Shown here: positions 33,989 to 42,958 of the stretch, piece by piece
Numbering within the stretch: the first letter of the stretch is position 1
Layout of the letters: each line of letters opens with the position of its first letter
Assembly: GCF_020564935.1 (NCBI RefSeq)
Contig: NZ_JAJCXB010000027.1
Location: forward strand, 23,501-87,500
Origin: Streptomyces pinistramenti
GTDB lineage: Bacteria; Actinomycetota; Actinomycetes; Streptomycetales; Streptomycetaceae
Direction of reading: 5' to 3'
Length of the DNA: 64,000 nt
Program-made: the position numbers and the translations under genes
The notes under the pieces: generated by a model
Told to the model about the DNA's origin: nothing
The model's input: only the letters and a program-made list of their open reading frames with translations
Databases searched by the model: none

Positions 33989-35266
33989 ATGGACGTCATC
34001 TCCGTCATCCGCACCAAGCGCGACCGCGGTGAGCTGACCGCCGATCAGATCGACTGGGTGATCGACGCCTACACCCGTGGCGAGGTCGCCCACGAGCAGA
34101 TGTCGTCCCTGGCGATGGCGATCTTCCTCAACGGCATGAACCGCACGGAGATCGCCCGCTGGACCGCCGCGATGATCAACTCCGGTGAGCGGATGGACTT
34201 CTCCTCGCTGCCCCGCCCCACCACCGACAAGCACTCCACGGGCGGCGTCGGCGACAAGATCACCCTCCCGCTCGCCCCCCTCGTCGCCGCCTGCGGCGCC
34301 GCCGTACCCCAGCTCTCCGGCCGCGGCCTCGGCCACACCGGCGGCACCCTCGACAAGCTGGAGTCCATCCCCGGCTGGCGCGCCGGGCTGTCCAACGACG
34401 AGATGCTGGCCGTCCTCCACGACGTCGGCTCCGTCATCTGCGCCGCGGGCGACGGCCTGGCCCCCGCCGACAAGAAGCTCTACGCGCTCCGCGACGTGAC
34501 GGGCACCGTCGAGGCCATCCCGCTCATCGCCTCCTCCATCATGTCCAAGAAGATCGCCGAGGGCACCGGATCGCTCGTCCTCGACGTCAAGGTCGGCTCC
34601 GGCGCCTTCATGAAGCACCTCGACGACGCCCGCGAACTCGCCTCCACCATGGTCGAGTTGGGCGCCGACCACGGCGTGAGCACGGTCGCCCTGCTCACCG
34701 GCATGGCCACCCCGCTCGGCCTCACCGCGGGCAACGCGCTCGAAGTCCGCGAGTCCGTCGAGGTCCTGGCGGGCGGCGGCCCCCAGGACGTCATCGACCT
34801 CACCCTCGCCCTCGCCCGCGAGATGCTCGACGCCGCGGGCCTGACGGACGCCGACCCGGCCAGGGCGCTTGCCGACGGCTCCGCCATGGACCACTGGCGC
34901 CGCATGATCACCGCCCAGGGCGGCGACCCCGACGCCGCACTCCCGGTCGCCCGCGAACAGCACGTCGTCACCGCCTCCGCCACCGGCACCCTCACCACCC
35001 TCGACGCCTACGCCGTCGGCCTCGCCGCCTGGCGCCTGGGCGCAGGACGCGCCCGCAAGGAGGACCCCGTCCAGGCGGGCGCAGGTGTCGAACTCCACGC
35101 CAAGCCGGGCGACCCGGTCACGGCAGGAGCGCCGCTGCTGACCCTGCACACCGACACCCCCGAGAAGTTCCCCTACGCCCTGGAGGCCCTGGAAGGCCAG
35201 GTACTCGTCGGCCCCGCAGACACGGCCTTCGCCACCCCGCCCGTGGTGCTGGAACGTATCGGCTGA
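33989..35266 (+). CDS. deoA: Thymidine / pyrimidine-nucleoside phosphorylase
   Basis: 425 residues. The phosphate-binding signature DKHSTGGVGDKITLPLAPLVAACGA lies near 80-100, followed by SGRGLGHTGGTLDKLESIPG, ADKKLYALRDVTGTVE and SKKIAEGTGSLVLDVKVGSGAF; the length is standard. It cleaves thymidine, deoxyuridine or uridine to base and (deoxy)ribose-1-phosphate. AAGGAAG precedes ATG 33989. It completes the path from imported cytidine through the deaminase. DeoC and a phosphohexomutase elsewhere in the window could take the sugar phosphate onward. Confidence 0.96.
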   Translation: MDVISVIRTKRDRGELTADQIDWVIDAYTRGEVAHEQMSSLAMAIFLNGMNRTEIARWTAAMINSGERMDFSSLPRPTTDKHSTGGVGDKITLPLAPLVAACGAAVPQLSGRGLGHTGGTLDKLESIPGWRAGLSNDEMLAVLHDVGSVICAAGDGLAPADKKLYALRDVTGTVEAIPLIASSIMSKKIAEGTGSLVLDVKVGSGAFMKHLDDARELASTMVELGADHGVSTVALLTGMATPLGLTAGNALEVRESVEVLAGGGPQDVIDLTLALAREMLDAAGLTDADPARALADGSAMDHWRRMITAQGGDPDAALPVAREQHVVTASATGTLTTLDAYAVGLAAWRLGAGRARKEDPVQAGAGVELHAKPGDPVTAGAPLLTLHTDTPEKFPYALEALEGQVLVGPADTAFATPPVVLERIG

Positions 35267-35363
35267 CCTGGGGTTTTCCCGTATGGGCGAAGGGGGGCCG
35301 CGGACGGGGCCGGGGTCTGTTCGGCATGCTGGGATCGGTGTCATCACGAGTAAGGAGACCGCC

Positions 35364-35957
35364 ATGAGTGCACTCCCCGCCGACCCCGCTCCGGGACGGC
35401 ACTGGGATGAGCTGGTCCGCTTCTGGGAGGAGTCGGACTGGCCCGAGGGCAGCAAGGTGGAGATCATTGATGGGATCATCGTTGTGACACCGCCGCTGGC
35501 CGCGCCCCACAACCGTATTGCCGAGAAGATCCATCGCAGGCTGTACACCGTGCTTCCCGAGGACTGGGGGGTCCACCAGACCCTCGGAGTTGCTCACCCC
35601 TCGCGCGGTCGCCTCTACATCCCGGATCTGGTCGTGATCCCGGACCCGGTGGTGGACGCGCTGGAGGGGGGAAACTCCGCGCCGCTCACGGCCGCAGAAC
35701 TGGTCGTCGAGATCACCTCGCTGTCCAACGCGAGCTACGACCGGATCAACAAGGCGGCTGCCTACGCACAGGCGGGGGTGCCGCTGTATCTCCTCGTCGA
35801 CCGCTTCGCCCCGCCAGGACCGACCGTCACGCTCTACGGGGAGCCCCAGGGCGATGTCTACCGGGAACTCCAGAAGGTGAAGTTCGGGGACGAGATCCAT
35901 ATCCCCGAGCCGTTCGATCTCACCATCGACACCAGCGTGTTTCCCTTCGGCGTCTGA
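35364..35957 (+). CDS. Uma2 family (PD-(D/E)xK nuclease-fold) protein
   Basis: 197 residues. Domain marks: VEIIDGIIVVTPPLAAPHNRIAEKIHRRL, the acidic motif YIPDLVVIPDPV, LVVEITSLSNASYDRINKAAAYAQAGVPLYLLVD. Asp, Glu and the later Lys fit the nuclease active site of this family. These genes are abundant in Streptomyces and usually solitary, with no established role. AAGGAG lies before ATG 35364. A strong terminator follows. Confidence 0.88.
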   Translation: MSALPADPAPGRHWDELVRFWEESDWPEGSKVEIIDGIIVVTPPLAAPHNRIAEKIHRRLYTVLPEDWGVHQTLGVAHPSRGRLYIPDLVVIPDPVVDALEGGNSAPLTAAELVVEITSLSNASYDRINKAAAYAQAGVPLYLLVDRFAPPGPTVTLYGEPQGDVYRELQKVKFGDEIHIPEPFDLTIDTSVFPFGV

Positions 35958-35964
35958 CGACGAA

Positions 35965-36003
35965 GGGCCCGCCCCACCAGGACAGGTGGTGGGGCGGGCC
36001 CTC
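35965..36003. terminator. Bidirectional terminator between Uma2 and MFS genes
   Basis: 16-bp perfect arms beginning AGGGCCCGCCCCACCA, 7-base loop, between convergent genes. Confidence 0.8.
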
Positions 36004-36026
36004 CGCGTTCCGGGGCGCCGGGGCCG

Positions 36027-37331
36027 CTACGCCGCCCGCTCCAGCCGCAGCAGCCGCTGTTCGGCCAGGGCCTTGCGGGTGGCGTACAGCGTGATCGCGG
36101 CGGCGCCGACCATGGCGGCAAGGCCGAGGGCGATGGTGCCCTCCCAGCCGGCCGCGTGGAAGGCGAAGGCGCCGAGCGCGCCTCCGATGCTGCTGCCGAT
36201 GTAGTACGCGCACTGGTACAGCGCCGACGCCTGGGCGCGTGCCGTCTTGGCCGTGCGGCTGACCGCGGCCGACGCGACGGCGTGGCCGGCGAAGAAGCCC
36301 GCGGTGATCAGGATCAGCCCGGCCAGCACGGCGCCGACCGAGTCGGCGAGGGTGAGCAGCAGCCCCGCGGACGTGGTGCCCACCGCCAGGTAGAGGGCGC
36401 CGCGGCGGCCCAGCCGGCCGACGAGCTTGCCTGCCGCGGCCGATGAGACCGTGCCGACGAGGTAGACCAGGAAGATCGAACCGACGATGCCCTGCGGGAG
36501 GTTGAAAGGTTCGGCGACCAGGCGGTAGCCGATGACGGTGTAGACCGCGCCGAACACCGTCATGAACAGCGCGCCGATGCCGTACAGGCGGCGCAGCAGC
36601 GGATCGGCGAGGTGGCCGCCGAGGGTGCGGGCGAGCGCCCGCGGGCCGACCGAACGGGACGCGAAATGCCGGGCCTTGGGGACCAGGAGCTGGAACGCGA
36701 CGGCGCACACCACGGCCATCAGGCCCACCGAGCCGAGGCCCATCCGCCAGCCCCACGCCTGGGCGACCCAGCCGGACACGATCCGTCCGGACATGCCGCC
36801 GATGCTGTTGCCCGCCACGAACAGGCCGATGGCGGCGACCAGCGCCTTGGGGCGCACCTCTTCCGCGAGGAAGGCCATCGCCGACGCCGGGAGACCGGCC
36901 AGTGCCACGCCCTGGACGACGCGCAGCGCGATCAGCCAGCCCAGTGACGGCGCGAACGGCACCGCCATGGCGATCAGCGCGGCGACCGAGAGCGAGGCGG
37001 TCATCATCGTGCGGCGGCCGAAGCGTTCGGAGAGCGCGCTGAGCGGGATCACCGCGAGCGCCAGTCCGAAGGTGGCGCCCGACACCGTCCAGCTCGCCTG
37101 GTCGGCCGGTACGTGCAGGTCGGCCGAGATGGCGGGCAGCAGCGCCTGCGTCGAGTAGAGGAGCGCGAAGGTGGCCAGGCCGGCGGCGAAGAGGGCGAAG
37201 CTCATCCGGCGGTAGCCGGGGCCGCCGGGGTGCAGTTTCGCCGTGTCGGGGTCGGCGGCGGTGTCGGCGAAGGACGGGGAGGAGGCGACCGCGGGAAGGG
37301 TGGCGGACGCCCCGGTATCAGCGGGAGGCAT
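36027..37331 (-). CDS. MFS efflux transporter (YnfM/arabinose-exporter-like)
   Basis: 434 residues with 12 membrane helices: FALFAAGLATFALLYSTQALLPAI, loop 2-3 motif LSERFGRRTMM (motif A), RVVQGVALAGLPASAMAFLAEE, and a symmetrical second half from about residue 245. Divergent from a LysR regulator across 140 bases, the usual layout for an exporter under control of that regulator. TACCTT (37338-37343 complement) ends 6 bases before the ATG, suggesting a leaderless message. Substrate unknown. Confidence 0.88.
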   Translation of the reverse strand: MPPADTGASATLPAVASSPSFADTAADPDTAKLHPGGPGYRRMSFALFAAGLATFALLYSTQALLPAISADLHVPADQASWTVSGATFGLALAVIPLSALSERFGRRTMMTASLSVAALIAMAVPFAPSLGWLIALRVVQGVALAGLPASAMAFLAEEVRPKALVAAIGLFVAGNSIGGMSGRIVSGWVAQAWGWRMGLGSVGLMAVVCAVAFQLLVPKARHFASRSVGPRALARTLGGHLADPLLRRLYGIGALFMTVFGAVYTVIGYRLVAEPFNLPQGIVGSIFLVYLVGTVSSAAAGKLVGRLGRRGALYLAVGTTSAGLLLTLADSVGAVLAGLILITAGFFAGHAVASAAVSRTAKTARAQASALYQCAYYIGSSIGGALGAFAFHAAGWEGTIALGLAAMVGAAAITLYATRKALAEQRLLRLERAA

Positions 37332-37359
37332 GGTTCGAAGGTAGACACACAGGTTTTAT

Positions 37360-37380
37360 GCGTCCAATGCATGGAAACGC
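37360..37380. promoter_or_regulatory. Candidate LysR operator
   Basis: GCGTCCAATGCATGGAAACGC contains TCCA/TGGA and GCGT/ACGC arms, offset by one base, between the divergent MFS and LysR genes. Confidence 0.35.
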
Positions 37381-37471
37381 CATAATCGATGCCGTGGCGC
37401 ATGACCGCAGTTCAGGCGCGCCTGTGTCACAAGATGGCAAGAGAAAAGACATCCTGGGAAGGAAACAGCAG

Positions 37472-38452
37472 GTGGGAAAGGACGGTACGCGAGGGGGCCG
37501 CGGGGCGCATCGGGCGGCGGAGGTCGCCGAGACCGCGGAAGTGGGGGCCGACTCCTGGGCGTTGGCCCTCGCGCCCCGGTTGGCCCAGTTCACCGCTGTC
37601 GCCCGGCACGAGCACGTCACCCGCGCCGCACACGAACTCGGCATGCCGCAGCCCACCCTCAGCCGCGCCCTCGTCCGCCTCGAAGACGACCTCGGCGTCG
37701 CCCTCTTCGCCCGGCACGGCCGCACCCTCTCGCTCACCCCGGCGGGCCGCGCCTTCCGCGCCTGGACCGAGAAGGCACTCGCCGACCTGGAACGCGCCAC
37801 CGAATCCGTACGCGCCGACGCCGACCCCGCGGCGGGCAAGGTCGCCTTCGGCTTCCTGCACACCCTCGGTTCCGAAACCGTCCCCGGCCTCATCCGCACC
37901 TTCCGCGCCGACCACCCCAGGGTCCGCTTCCAGCTCGTACAGAACTACGGCGAGGCGATGATCGAACGGCTGCGGGCCGGCGACCTCGACCTGTGCCTGA
38001 CCTCGCCGGTCCCCGACTACCCCGACCTGGTCGCCCGCCGCCTCGACGAACAGAAGCTGCGCCTCGTCGTCCCCGACGACCATCCGCTCGCCCGGCGCAA
38101 GCGGATCCGGCTGGCCGAGGCGTCCGGCGAACTGTTCGTCACCCTCGAACCGGGCTACGGGCTGCGCCGGATCACCGATGCGCTGTGCGCCGAGGCCGGG
38201 TTCACGCCGCGCATCGCGTTCGAGGGGGAGGAGGCGGAGACGCTGCGCGGCCTGGTCGCCGCCGGCCTCGGCGTGGCACTGCTGCCGCCGCCCGCGGTCC
38301 CCAGGCCCGGTGTCGCCGAACTGACCGTGACCGCACCCCGCGCGGTCCGCGAGATCGGCGTCGCCTGGCTGGACGGCCACCAGGACACACCCCCGGTGGC
38401 CGCGTTCAAGAAGTTCCTGCTGGGGCGGCGGGGAGTGCTGCTGCCGCGGTGA
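37472..38452 (+). CDS. LysR-family regulator
   Basis: 326 residues from GTG 37472, which has GGAAGGA 8 bases upstream; earlier in-frame starts at 37358 and 37394 lack one. The helix-turn-helix (LAQFTAVARHEHVTRAAHELGMPQPTLSRALVRLEDDLGVALFARHGRTLSLTPAG) is followed by a periplasmic-binding-protein-like effector domain (KVAFGFLHTLGSETVPGLIRTF ... GLVAAGLGVALLPPPAV). The ~25 residues before the HTH are variable. It probably activates the divergent MFS exporter in response to an unknown ligand. Confidence 0.87.
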   Translation: MGKDGTRGGRGAHRAAEVAETAEVGADSWALALAPRLAQFTAVARHEHVTRAAHELGMPQPTLSRALVRLEDDLGVALFARHGRTLSLTPAGRAFRAWTEKALADLERATESVRADADPAAGKVAFGFLHTLGSETVPGLIRTFRADHPRVRFQLVQNYGEAMIERLRAGDLDLCLTSPVPDYPDLVARRLDEQKLRLVVPDDHPLARRKRIRLAEASGELFVTLEPGYGLRRITDALCAEAGFTPRIAFEGEEAETLRGLVAAGLGVALLPPPAVPRPGVAELTVTAPRAVREIGVAWLDGHQDTPPVAAFKKFLLGRRGVLLPR

Positions 38453-38820
38453 AGGGGGAGGTCGGCGACACCCCTTGCTCACCGTGCCGTCGGCGCCGCG
38501 GTCGGGCAGAACCGGGCACGATGCGGGGCGCATCGGGTGCCCGGACCAGCAAAACGGGTCGGATGCGGGGGAGTTGGCGTCCGGTGCCGGATGACGGGCA
38601 CCGGCACGGCTCCGGTGCCCCAGAGGAGTCGGCCGGGCACCGTGCGCGAGTAACCTCACAGGCCCCACTGGTCACCTGCACAACTTCTCCACAGGGGCGA
38701 ACTCCGTTACGTGGCTATGACATAGCCAGGTTGACAGTCGCTGTCATCACACAAGTAGGTTCGGTATAAACCGAGTTTCCACTACATACCGGCGCCCCTG
38801 CGCCGGGAGGAGAGACACCC
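38453..38820 (+). promoter_or_regulatory. Long promoter region of the D,D-carboxypeptidase with two palindromes
   Basis: A 368-base gap. TGGCTATGACATAGCCA (38712-38728) is a 17-bp palindrome with a single central A. TGACAGTCGCTGTCA (38732-38746) is a 15-bp one that overlaps TTGACA (38731-38736), a good -35; TAGGTT (38756-38761) is a possible -10 at 19 bp. Two adjacent operator-like sites over the promoter suggest regulation. The first ~240 bases show nothing recognisable. Confidence 0.5.
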
Positions 38821-39876
38821 ATGGGTTCCCACGCCCGCCCCAATCGGATACACCGCACCGGAGTCCGGATCGCGATGGTCGCGCTTGTCGGGGCCGCTCT
38901 GCCGATCACCGCCGGCGGCCTCGCCGAAGCGGCCACGCCCGGTGCCACGCACTCCGCCGACGAGAACGGCCGGCAGGGCAGCGAGGCCACCACCCCGGCA
39001 GGCCAGGACCAGGACGCGCAGCAGCAGCCCCAGGCGGCGCAGCACGCCGCCAAGGACAAGGCCGCCGACACGCAGGACCTGAAGGACCAGGCCGCTCCCC
39101 AGATCAACGCCGACCACGCCTTCCTGCTGGACGCCCGCGACGGCAGCCAGGAGCGGGAGATGTGGGGCGGGGCCAAGGCCGACGAGAGCGTGCCGATGGC
39201 CAGCACCACCAAGATCATGACCGCCCTGGTGGTGCTCAAGCACCCGGAGTGGCTGGACCATCAGATCGCGGTGAAGCAGGAGTACCGGGACTACGTCCAG
39301 AAGGTCGGCGGCAGCACCGCCGACCTCCAGACCGGCGACAAGCTGACCGTCAGGCAGATGCTGCACGCCATGCTGATCCCGTCCGGTGCGGACGCCGCGC
39401 GGGCCCTGGCCGACAACTTCGGCACCGGCGACACCGAGGACGCGCGGATCGCCGACTTCGTGAACCAGATGAACGCCGAGGCGCAGCAACTGGGCATGAC
39501 CGGCACGCACTTCGACACCTACGACGGCATCTCGCACGGCAACAACCACAGCACCGCCCGCGACCTGGCCAAGCTCGGCCAGCGCGCGATGCTGCAGCCG
39601 GTGTTCGCCGACGTCGTGAAGAACAAGCAGTTCAAGACCGAGGCCCCGGCCGCCAACGGTCACACCCGGTACTACACCTGGAACAACACCAACGAGCTGC
39701 TGGGCAGCTACGACGGTGCCCTGGGCATCAAGACCGGCAGCGGCCCGGAGGACGGCTACTGCCTCGTCTTCGCCGCCAAGCGGGACAACCGCACCCTGGT
39801 CGGCGCGATCCTCAAGGACGACAAGGGCCGCTTCGACGACGCCACCAAGATGCTCGACTGGGGCTTCGCCCACTGA
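38821..39876 (+). CDS. Secreted D-alanyl-D-alanine carboxypeptidase (S11)
   Basis: 351 residues. A signal peptide (basic start, GVRIAMVALVGAALPITAGGLAEA) is followed by a Gln/Asp-rich linker to about 90. The S11 peptidase domain has the active-site tetrad Ser128-Thr-Thr-Lys131, then Ser188-Gly-Ala190 where most relatives have S-G-N, and Lys304-Thr-Gly in GIKTGSGP. The Asn-to-Ala change in the second motif may alter activity. It lacks the C-terminal membrane anchor of DacA-type enzymes. Expected role: trimming the terminal D-Ala of peptidoglycan stem peptides. GGAGGAGAG precedes ATG 38821. Confidence 0.9.
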   Translation: MGSHARPNRIHRTGVRIAMVALVGAALPITAGGLAEAATPGATHSADENGRQGSEATTPAGQDQDAQQQPQAAQHAAKDKAADTQDLKDQAAPQINADHAFLLDARDGSQEREMWGGAKADESVPMASTTKIMTALVVLKHPEWLDHQIAVKQEYRDYVQKVGGSTADLQTGDKLTVRQMLHAMLIPSGADAARALADNFGTGDTEDARIADFVNQMNAEAQQLGMTGTHFDTYDGISHGNNHSTARDLAKLGQRAMLQPVFADVVKNKQFKTEAPAANGHTRYYTWNNTNELLGSYDGALGIKTGSGPEDGYCLVFAAKRDNRTLVGAILKDDKGRFDDATKMLDWGFAH

Positions 39877-40128
39877 GCAGGCAGCACCCCCGGCACCGAG
39901 CGCGCACCGCGTGCGCTGCCGCAGGCCCCCGCCCCGTCCCCACCCCCACGGTGGACGAGCGGGGGCCGTCCGCTTCGCGACGGGCCGTGCGCGCCGGCGG
40001 CACCCGGTCGTGAAGTCCGGTCAGGACCCGCTACGAGATGCGCGCCGCCCCCCCGCCCTCGCCTGCTCCCACTCGCCCGCGGCGGCATCTGCTTGAGGCG
40101 GCTCCGCATCGCATGCCGAATCGCTCGG

Positions 40129-40944
40129 TCAGTGCCGCAGTGACTTGCCGAAGCCGGAGGCGAGCGGCATGCGCAGGCCCAGGGGCGGCGGCGCGGCCAG
40201 GGCGTCCTTCACGGGTCGGGCGAAGTCCCGGGCGAACAGTGAGCCCAGCATGAAGTCGGCGGCCAGCGCGTGGACTTCGGCGCGGTGCTGGAAGAGGGAA
40301 TGGCCGTCGGAGTGCACCTCGAAGCGGCAGGTGTCGCGGTTGATCTTCTTGGCGCGCTCGGCGAAGCGGTAGGACAGGTCGGGGTCGGTGCGCTCGTCGT
40401 TCGTGCCGTGCACCAGCAGCACATGACGGCCCACGAGCTGCTTCACCGGCTCAAGATCCCCGGGCTCGTCGCCGGGCTCCGGCAGCCACGGGGCGATCCC
40501 CAGCACGGAGTTGACGGCCGGGTGCCCCGCGGCGTGCAGCGCGGCCCGCGCGCCCATGCCCGTACCGACCAGGCAGACCGGCACATCGCCGTAGCGGCGG
40601 ACGACCTCCGCCACCGCCCAGGCGGCGTCCTCCGCCGGATGGGCGGCCGCGCCGTTCCAGCCGCGGCAGCGGTAGTGGACGACATGGGCGGCAAGACCCT
40701 CGGGGCGGCCCACCTTCGCCAGCTTGGCCGCGAGCGGCCGGACCGCCAGCGCCGGAACCGGCGAAGGACGCCGGACGCCGCTCGCCTCCCCGCCCGGCAG
40801 GAGCAGCGCGACCCCGCTCACCGCGCGGCCGGGCACCCGCCCGCCACCCTTCCACCGGAGCGCGGTCCGCGCCCCCTCGTCACCGGACAATCCCAGCGGT
40901 TTTCCCAGCCGGGCGTCCCGCTCCGGCAGCGCTTGCTGAGCCAT
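40129..40944 (-). CDS. Alpha/beta-hydrolase-fold protein lacking the nucleophile Ser
   Basis: 271 residues with an alpha/beta hydrolase core: VALLLPGGEASGVRRPSP, HVVHYRCRGWNG, the elbow VCLVGTGMGARAALHAAG, then VLLVHGTNDERTDPDLS (Asp) and SDGHSLFQH (His). The nucleophile elbow should read G-x-S-x-G; here it is G-T-G-M-G, so the Ser is replaced by Gly and ordinary ester hydrolysis is unlikely. It may be a pseudoenzyme or use another residue. Divergent from add, probably unrelated to it. Confidence 0.75.
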   Translation of the reverse strand: MAQQALPERDARLGKPLGLSGDEGARTALRWKGGGRVPGRAVSGVALLLPGGEASGVRRPSPVPALAVRPLAAKLAKVGRPEGLAAHVVHYRCRGWNGAAAHPAEDAAWAVAEVVRRYGDVPVCLVGTGMGARAALHAAGHPAVNSVLGIAPWLPEPGDEPGDLEPVKQLVGRHVLLVHGTNDERTDPDLSYRFAERAKKINRDTCRFEVHSDGHSLFQHRAEVHALAADFMLGSLFARDFARPVKDALAAPPPLGLRMPLASGFGKSLRH

Positions 40945-41018
40945 GACCAGAACGATGGCAGATCATGGGGTGCGGGCCACCCCGTGGACGGGTCACTGTT
41001 ACGTATCGTTCGGTGAGA

Positions 41019-41041
41019 TCTACGCGCGTAGGGACTAGAGT
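41019..41041 (+). promoter_or_regulatory. add promoter with nucleoside-regulon operator
   Basis: TCTACGCGCGTAGG (41019-41032) is followed by TAGAGT (41036-41041), whose end is 6 bases from ATG 41048. A repressor here would block the -10 of a leaderless message. Confidence 0.7.
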
Positions 41042-41047
41042 GCCGAG

Positions 41048-42208
41048 ATGACGAGCGAGACCATCACCCTCCCGACCAGTGAACAGATCGCCCGCGCGCC
41101 CAAGGTGCTGCTGCACGATCACCTCGACGGCGGGCTGCGCCCCGGCACGATCGTCGAGTTGGCCCGCGCCAACGGCTACGGCGGACTGCCGGAATCCGAC
41201 CCGGAAAAGCTCGGGACCTGGTTCCGTGAGGCCGCCGACTCCGGTTCGCTGGAGCGCTATCTGGAGACCTTCGCGCACACCTGTGCCGTCATGCAGACCC
41301 GCGACGCGCTGGCCCGGGTGGCCGCCGAGTGCGCCGAGGACCTGGCCGCCGACGGCGTCGTCTACGCGGAGATCCGGTACGCGCCCGAGCAGCACCTGGA
41401 GAAGGGGCTCACCCTCGAAGAGGTCGTCGAGGCCGTCAACGACGGCTTCCGCGAAGGTGAACGGCGGGCCCGCGCCAACGGTCACCGCATCCGTGTCGGC
41501 TCCCTGCTGACCGCCATGCGGCACGCGGCCCGCGCCCTGGAGATCGCCGAACTCGCCAACCGCTACCGCGACTTCGGCGTCGTCGGCTTCGACATCGCGG
41601 GCGCCGAGGCCGGCTACCCGCCCACCCGCCACCTCGACGCCTTCGAGTACCTCAAGCGCGAGAACAACCACTTCACCATCCACGCGGGCGAGGCGTTCGG
41701 CCTGCCGTCCATCTGGCAGGCGCTCCAGTGGTGCGGCGCCGACCGGCTCGGCCACGGCGTCCGGATCATCGACGACATCGAGGTGAGTGACGACGGCGAG
41801 GTGAAGCTCGGCCGGCTCGCCTCCTACGTGCGCGACAAGCGCATCCCGCTGGAGATGTGCCCCAGCTCCAACCTCCAGACCGGCGCCGCCCCTTCGTACG
41901 CGGAGCACCCCATCGGGCTGCTGCGGCGGCTCCAGTTCCGGCTGACGGTCAACACCGACAACCGGCTGATGAGCGGCACGACGATGTCCCGCGAATTCGC
42001 GCACCTGGTCAAGACATTCCGCTACACGCTCGATGACATGCAGTGGTTCACAGTCAATGCGATGAAATCAGCGTTCATTCCTTTCGATGAACGACTGGCC
42101 ATGATCAACGACGTGATCAAGCCCGGATACGCCACCCTGCGCTCCGAATGGCTGTTCCCGCAGACCGGCTCAACTCCCTCCGCAACCACGGGTTCTGGCC
42201 CCGCATAA
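41048..42208 (+). CDS. add: Adenosine deaminase
   Basis: 386 residues. Metal-site motif LLHDHLDGGLRP near residue 22-33, GVVYAEIRYAPEQHL, GFDIAGAEAGYPP, HAGEAFG (metal His and catalytic Glu), LGHGVRI, MCPSSNLQTGAA and NTDNRLMSGTTM complete the zinc active site. It deaminates adenosine and deoxyadenosine to inosine forms, which the purine nucleoside phosphorylase encoded at 57 kb can cleave. The C-terminal ~15 residues (SATTGSGPA) are extra and unconserved-looking. Confidence 0.96.
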   Translation: MTSETITLPTSEQIARAPKVLLHDHLDGGLRPGTIVELARANGYGGLPESDPEKLGTWFREAADSGSLERYLETFAHTCAVMQTRDALARVAAECAEDLAADGVVYAEIRYAPEQHLEKGLTLEEVVEAVNDGFREGERRARANGHRIRVGSLLTAMRHAARALEIAELANRYRDFGVVGFDIAGAEAGYPPTRHLDAFEYLKRENNHFTIHAGEAFGLPSIWQALQWCGADRLGHGVRIIDDIEVSDDGEVKLGRLASYVRDKRIPLEMCPSSNLQTGAAPSYAEHPIGLLRRLQFRLTVNTDNRLMSGTTMSREFAHLVKTFRYTLDDMQWFTVNAMKSAFIPFDERLAMINDVIKPGYATLRSEWLFPQTGSTPSATTGSGPA

Positions 42209-42230
42209 GGCGTATGCGAAGGATTCACGG

Positions 42231-42263
42231 AATACGGCCGGCGGCTCGTCCACCGGCCGTATT
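42231..42263 (+). terminator. Terminator after add
   Basis: AATACGGCCGG and CCGGCCGTATT arms (11 bp), 11-base loop, followed by a short T-run (TT after the stem). Confidence 0.75.
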
Positions 42264-42349
42264 TCCGTGTCCGGGGATGTTTGCGGCGGCGCCGATCACG
42301 TCACTAGGTTGCAGTGCCGGTCAGAACCCCATCATGAGGACGTATTGCC

Positions 42350-42625
42350 ATGAAGCAGGGAACCATCAGGACTCTCGGTGCCGCGGCGCTCGGCGTCGCC
42401 TTCGCCGCCGCGGCAGCGGGCACCGCGGCCGCGGCCCCGGCGGTCGACGCGGGCGGCGCCACCGGCGTCCTGCGCAATCTGCCCGTCGAGCAGACCGCCA
42501 AGACCGTCACCGACACCACCCAGGGCCGGCCCACTCCCGACGGCGTCAACGCCAACAGCAAGGGCAACAAGCTGCTGGGCGGCCTGCCCACGAGCCTCGT
42601 CGCCAAGGCCCTCCCGCTCGGCTGA
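42350..42625 (+). CDS. Small exported protein A
   Basis: 91 residues: signal peptide TLGAAALGVAFAAAAAGTAAAAP (cleavage likely near 29-31), mature part of ~60 residues with GVLRNLPVEQTAKTV, DGVNANSKGNKLLGGLPTSLV and a hydrophobic end KALPLG. It resembles in plan the exported protein at 49528 (repeated Leu-Pro-Leu-Gly motifs, no Cys). Function unknown; such small secreted proteins flank the afsQ region. A strong terminator follows. Confidence 0.7.
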   Translation: MKQGTIRTLGAAALGVAFAAAAAGTAAAAPAVDAGGATGVLRNLPVEQTAKTVTDTTQGRPTPDGVNANSKGNKLLGGLPTSLVAKALPLG

Positions 42626-42638
42626 GCACCCAGGACCG

Positions 42639-42679
42639 CGCCCCGGCCCGTACGCGAGAGCTGCGTACGGGCCGGGGCG
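42639..42679. terminator. Strong terminator between small exported protein and PspC
   Basis: 17-bp perfect arms starting CGCCCCGGCCCGTACGC, 7-base loop. It serves the convergent genes on both sides. Confidence 0.85.
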
Positions 42680-42710
42680 TTGCCGTGCCAAGGGAGAAAA
42701 CGGCGGGCCG

Positions 42711-42914
42711 CTACCAGGCGGCCGCGGCGCCCTTCTCGGACGGGAGCAGCACCCACAGGGCCAGGTAGACCAGGAACTGCGGGCCCGGGAGCAGGCAGGA
42801 GAGCACGAATATCACGCGCATCGTGGCCGGCGTCGTACCGAAGCGACGGGCCAGACCCGCGCACACTCCGGCGATCATTCGGTTGTTGTGGGGGCGGACC
42901 AGTGCGGCGGCCAT
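42711..42914 (-). CDS. PspC-domain membrane protein
   Basis: 67 residues, a single PspC domain: NNRMIAGVCAGLARRFGTTPATMRVIFVLSCLLPG followed by a second hydrophobic segment LVYLALWVLLPSEK. PspC proteins sit in the inner membrane and often sense envelope stress. AAGGAG lies 6 bases before ATG 42914. It stands alone and is transcribed towards small exported protein A. Confidence 0.88.
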   Translation of the reverse strand: MAAALVRPHNNRMIAGVCAGLARRFGTTPATMRVIFVLSCLLPGPQFLVYLALWVLLPSEKGAAAAW

Positions 42915-42958
42915 GAGGACTACTCCTTTTCGATGCCGAGGGGCGATTGCCCGATATC

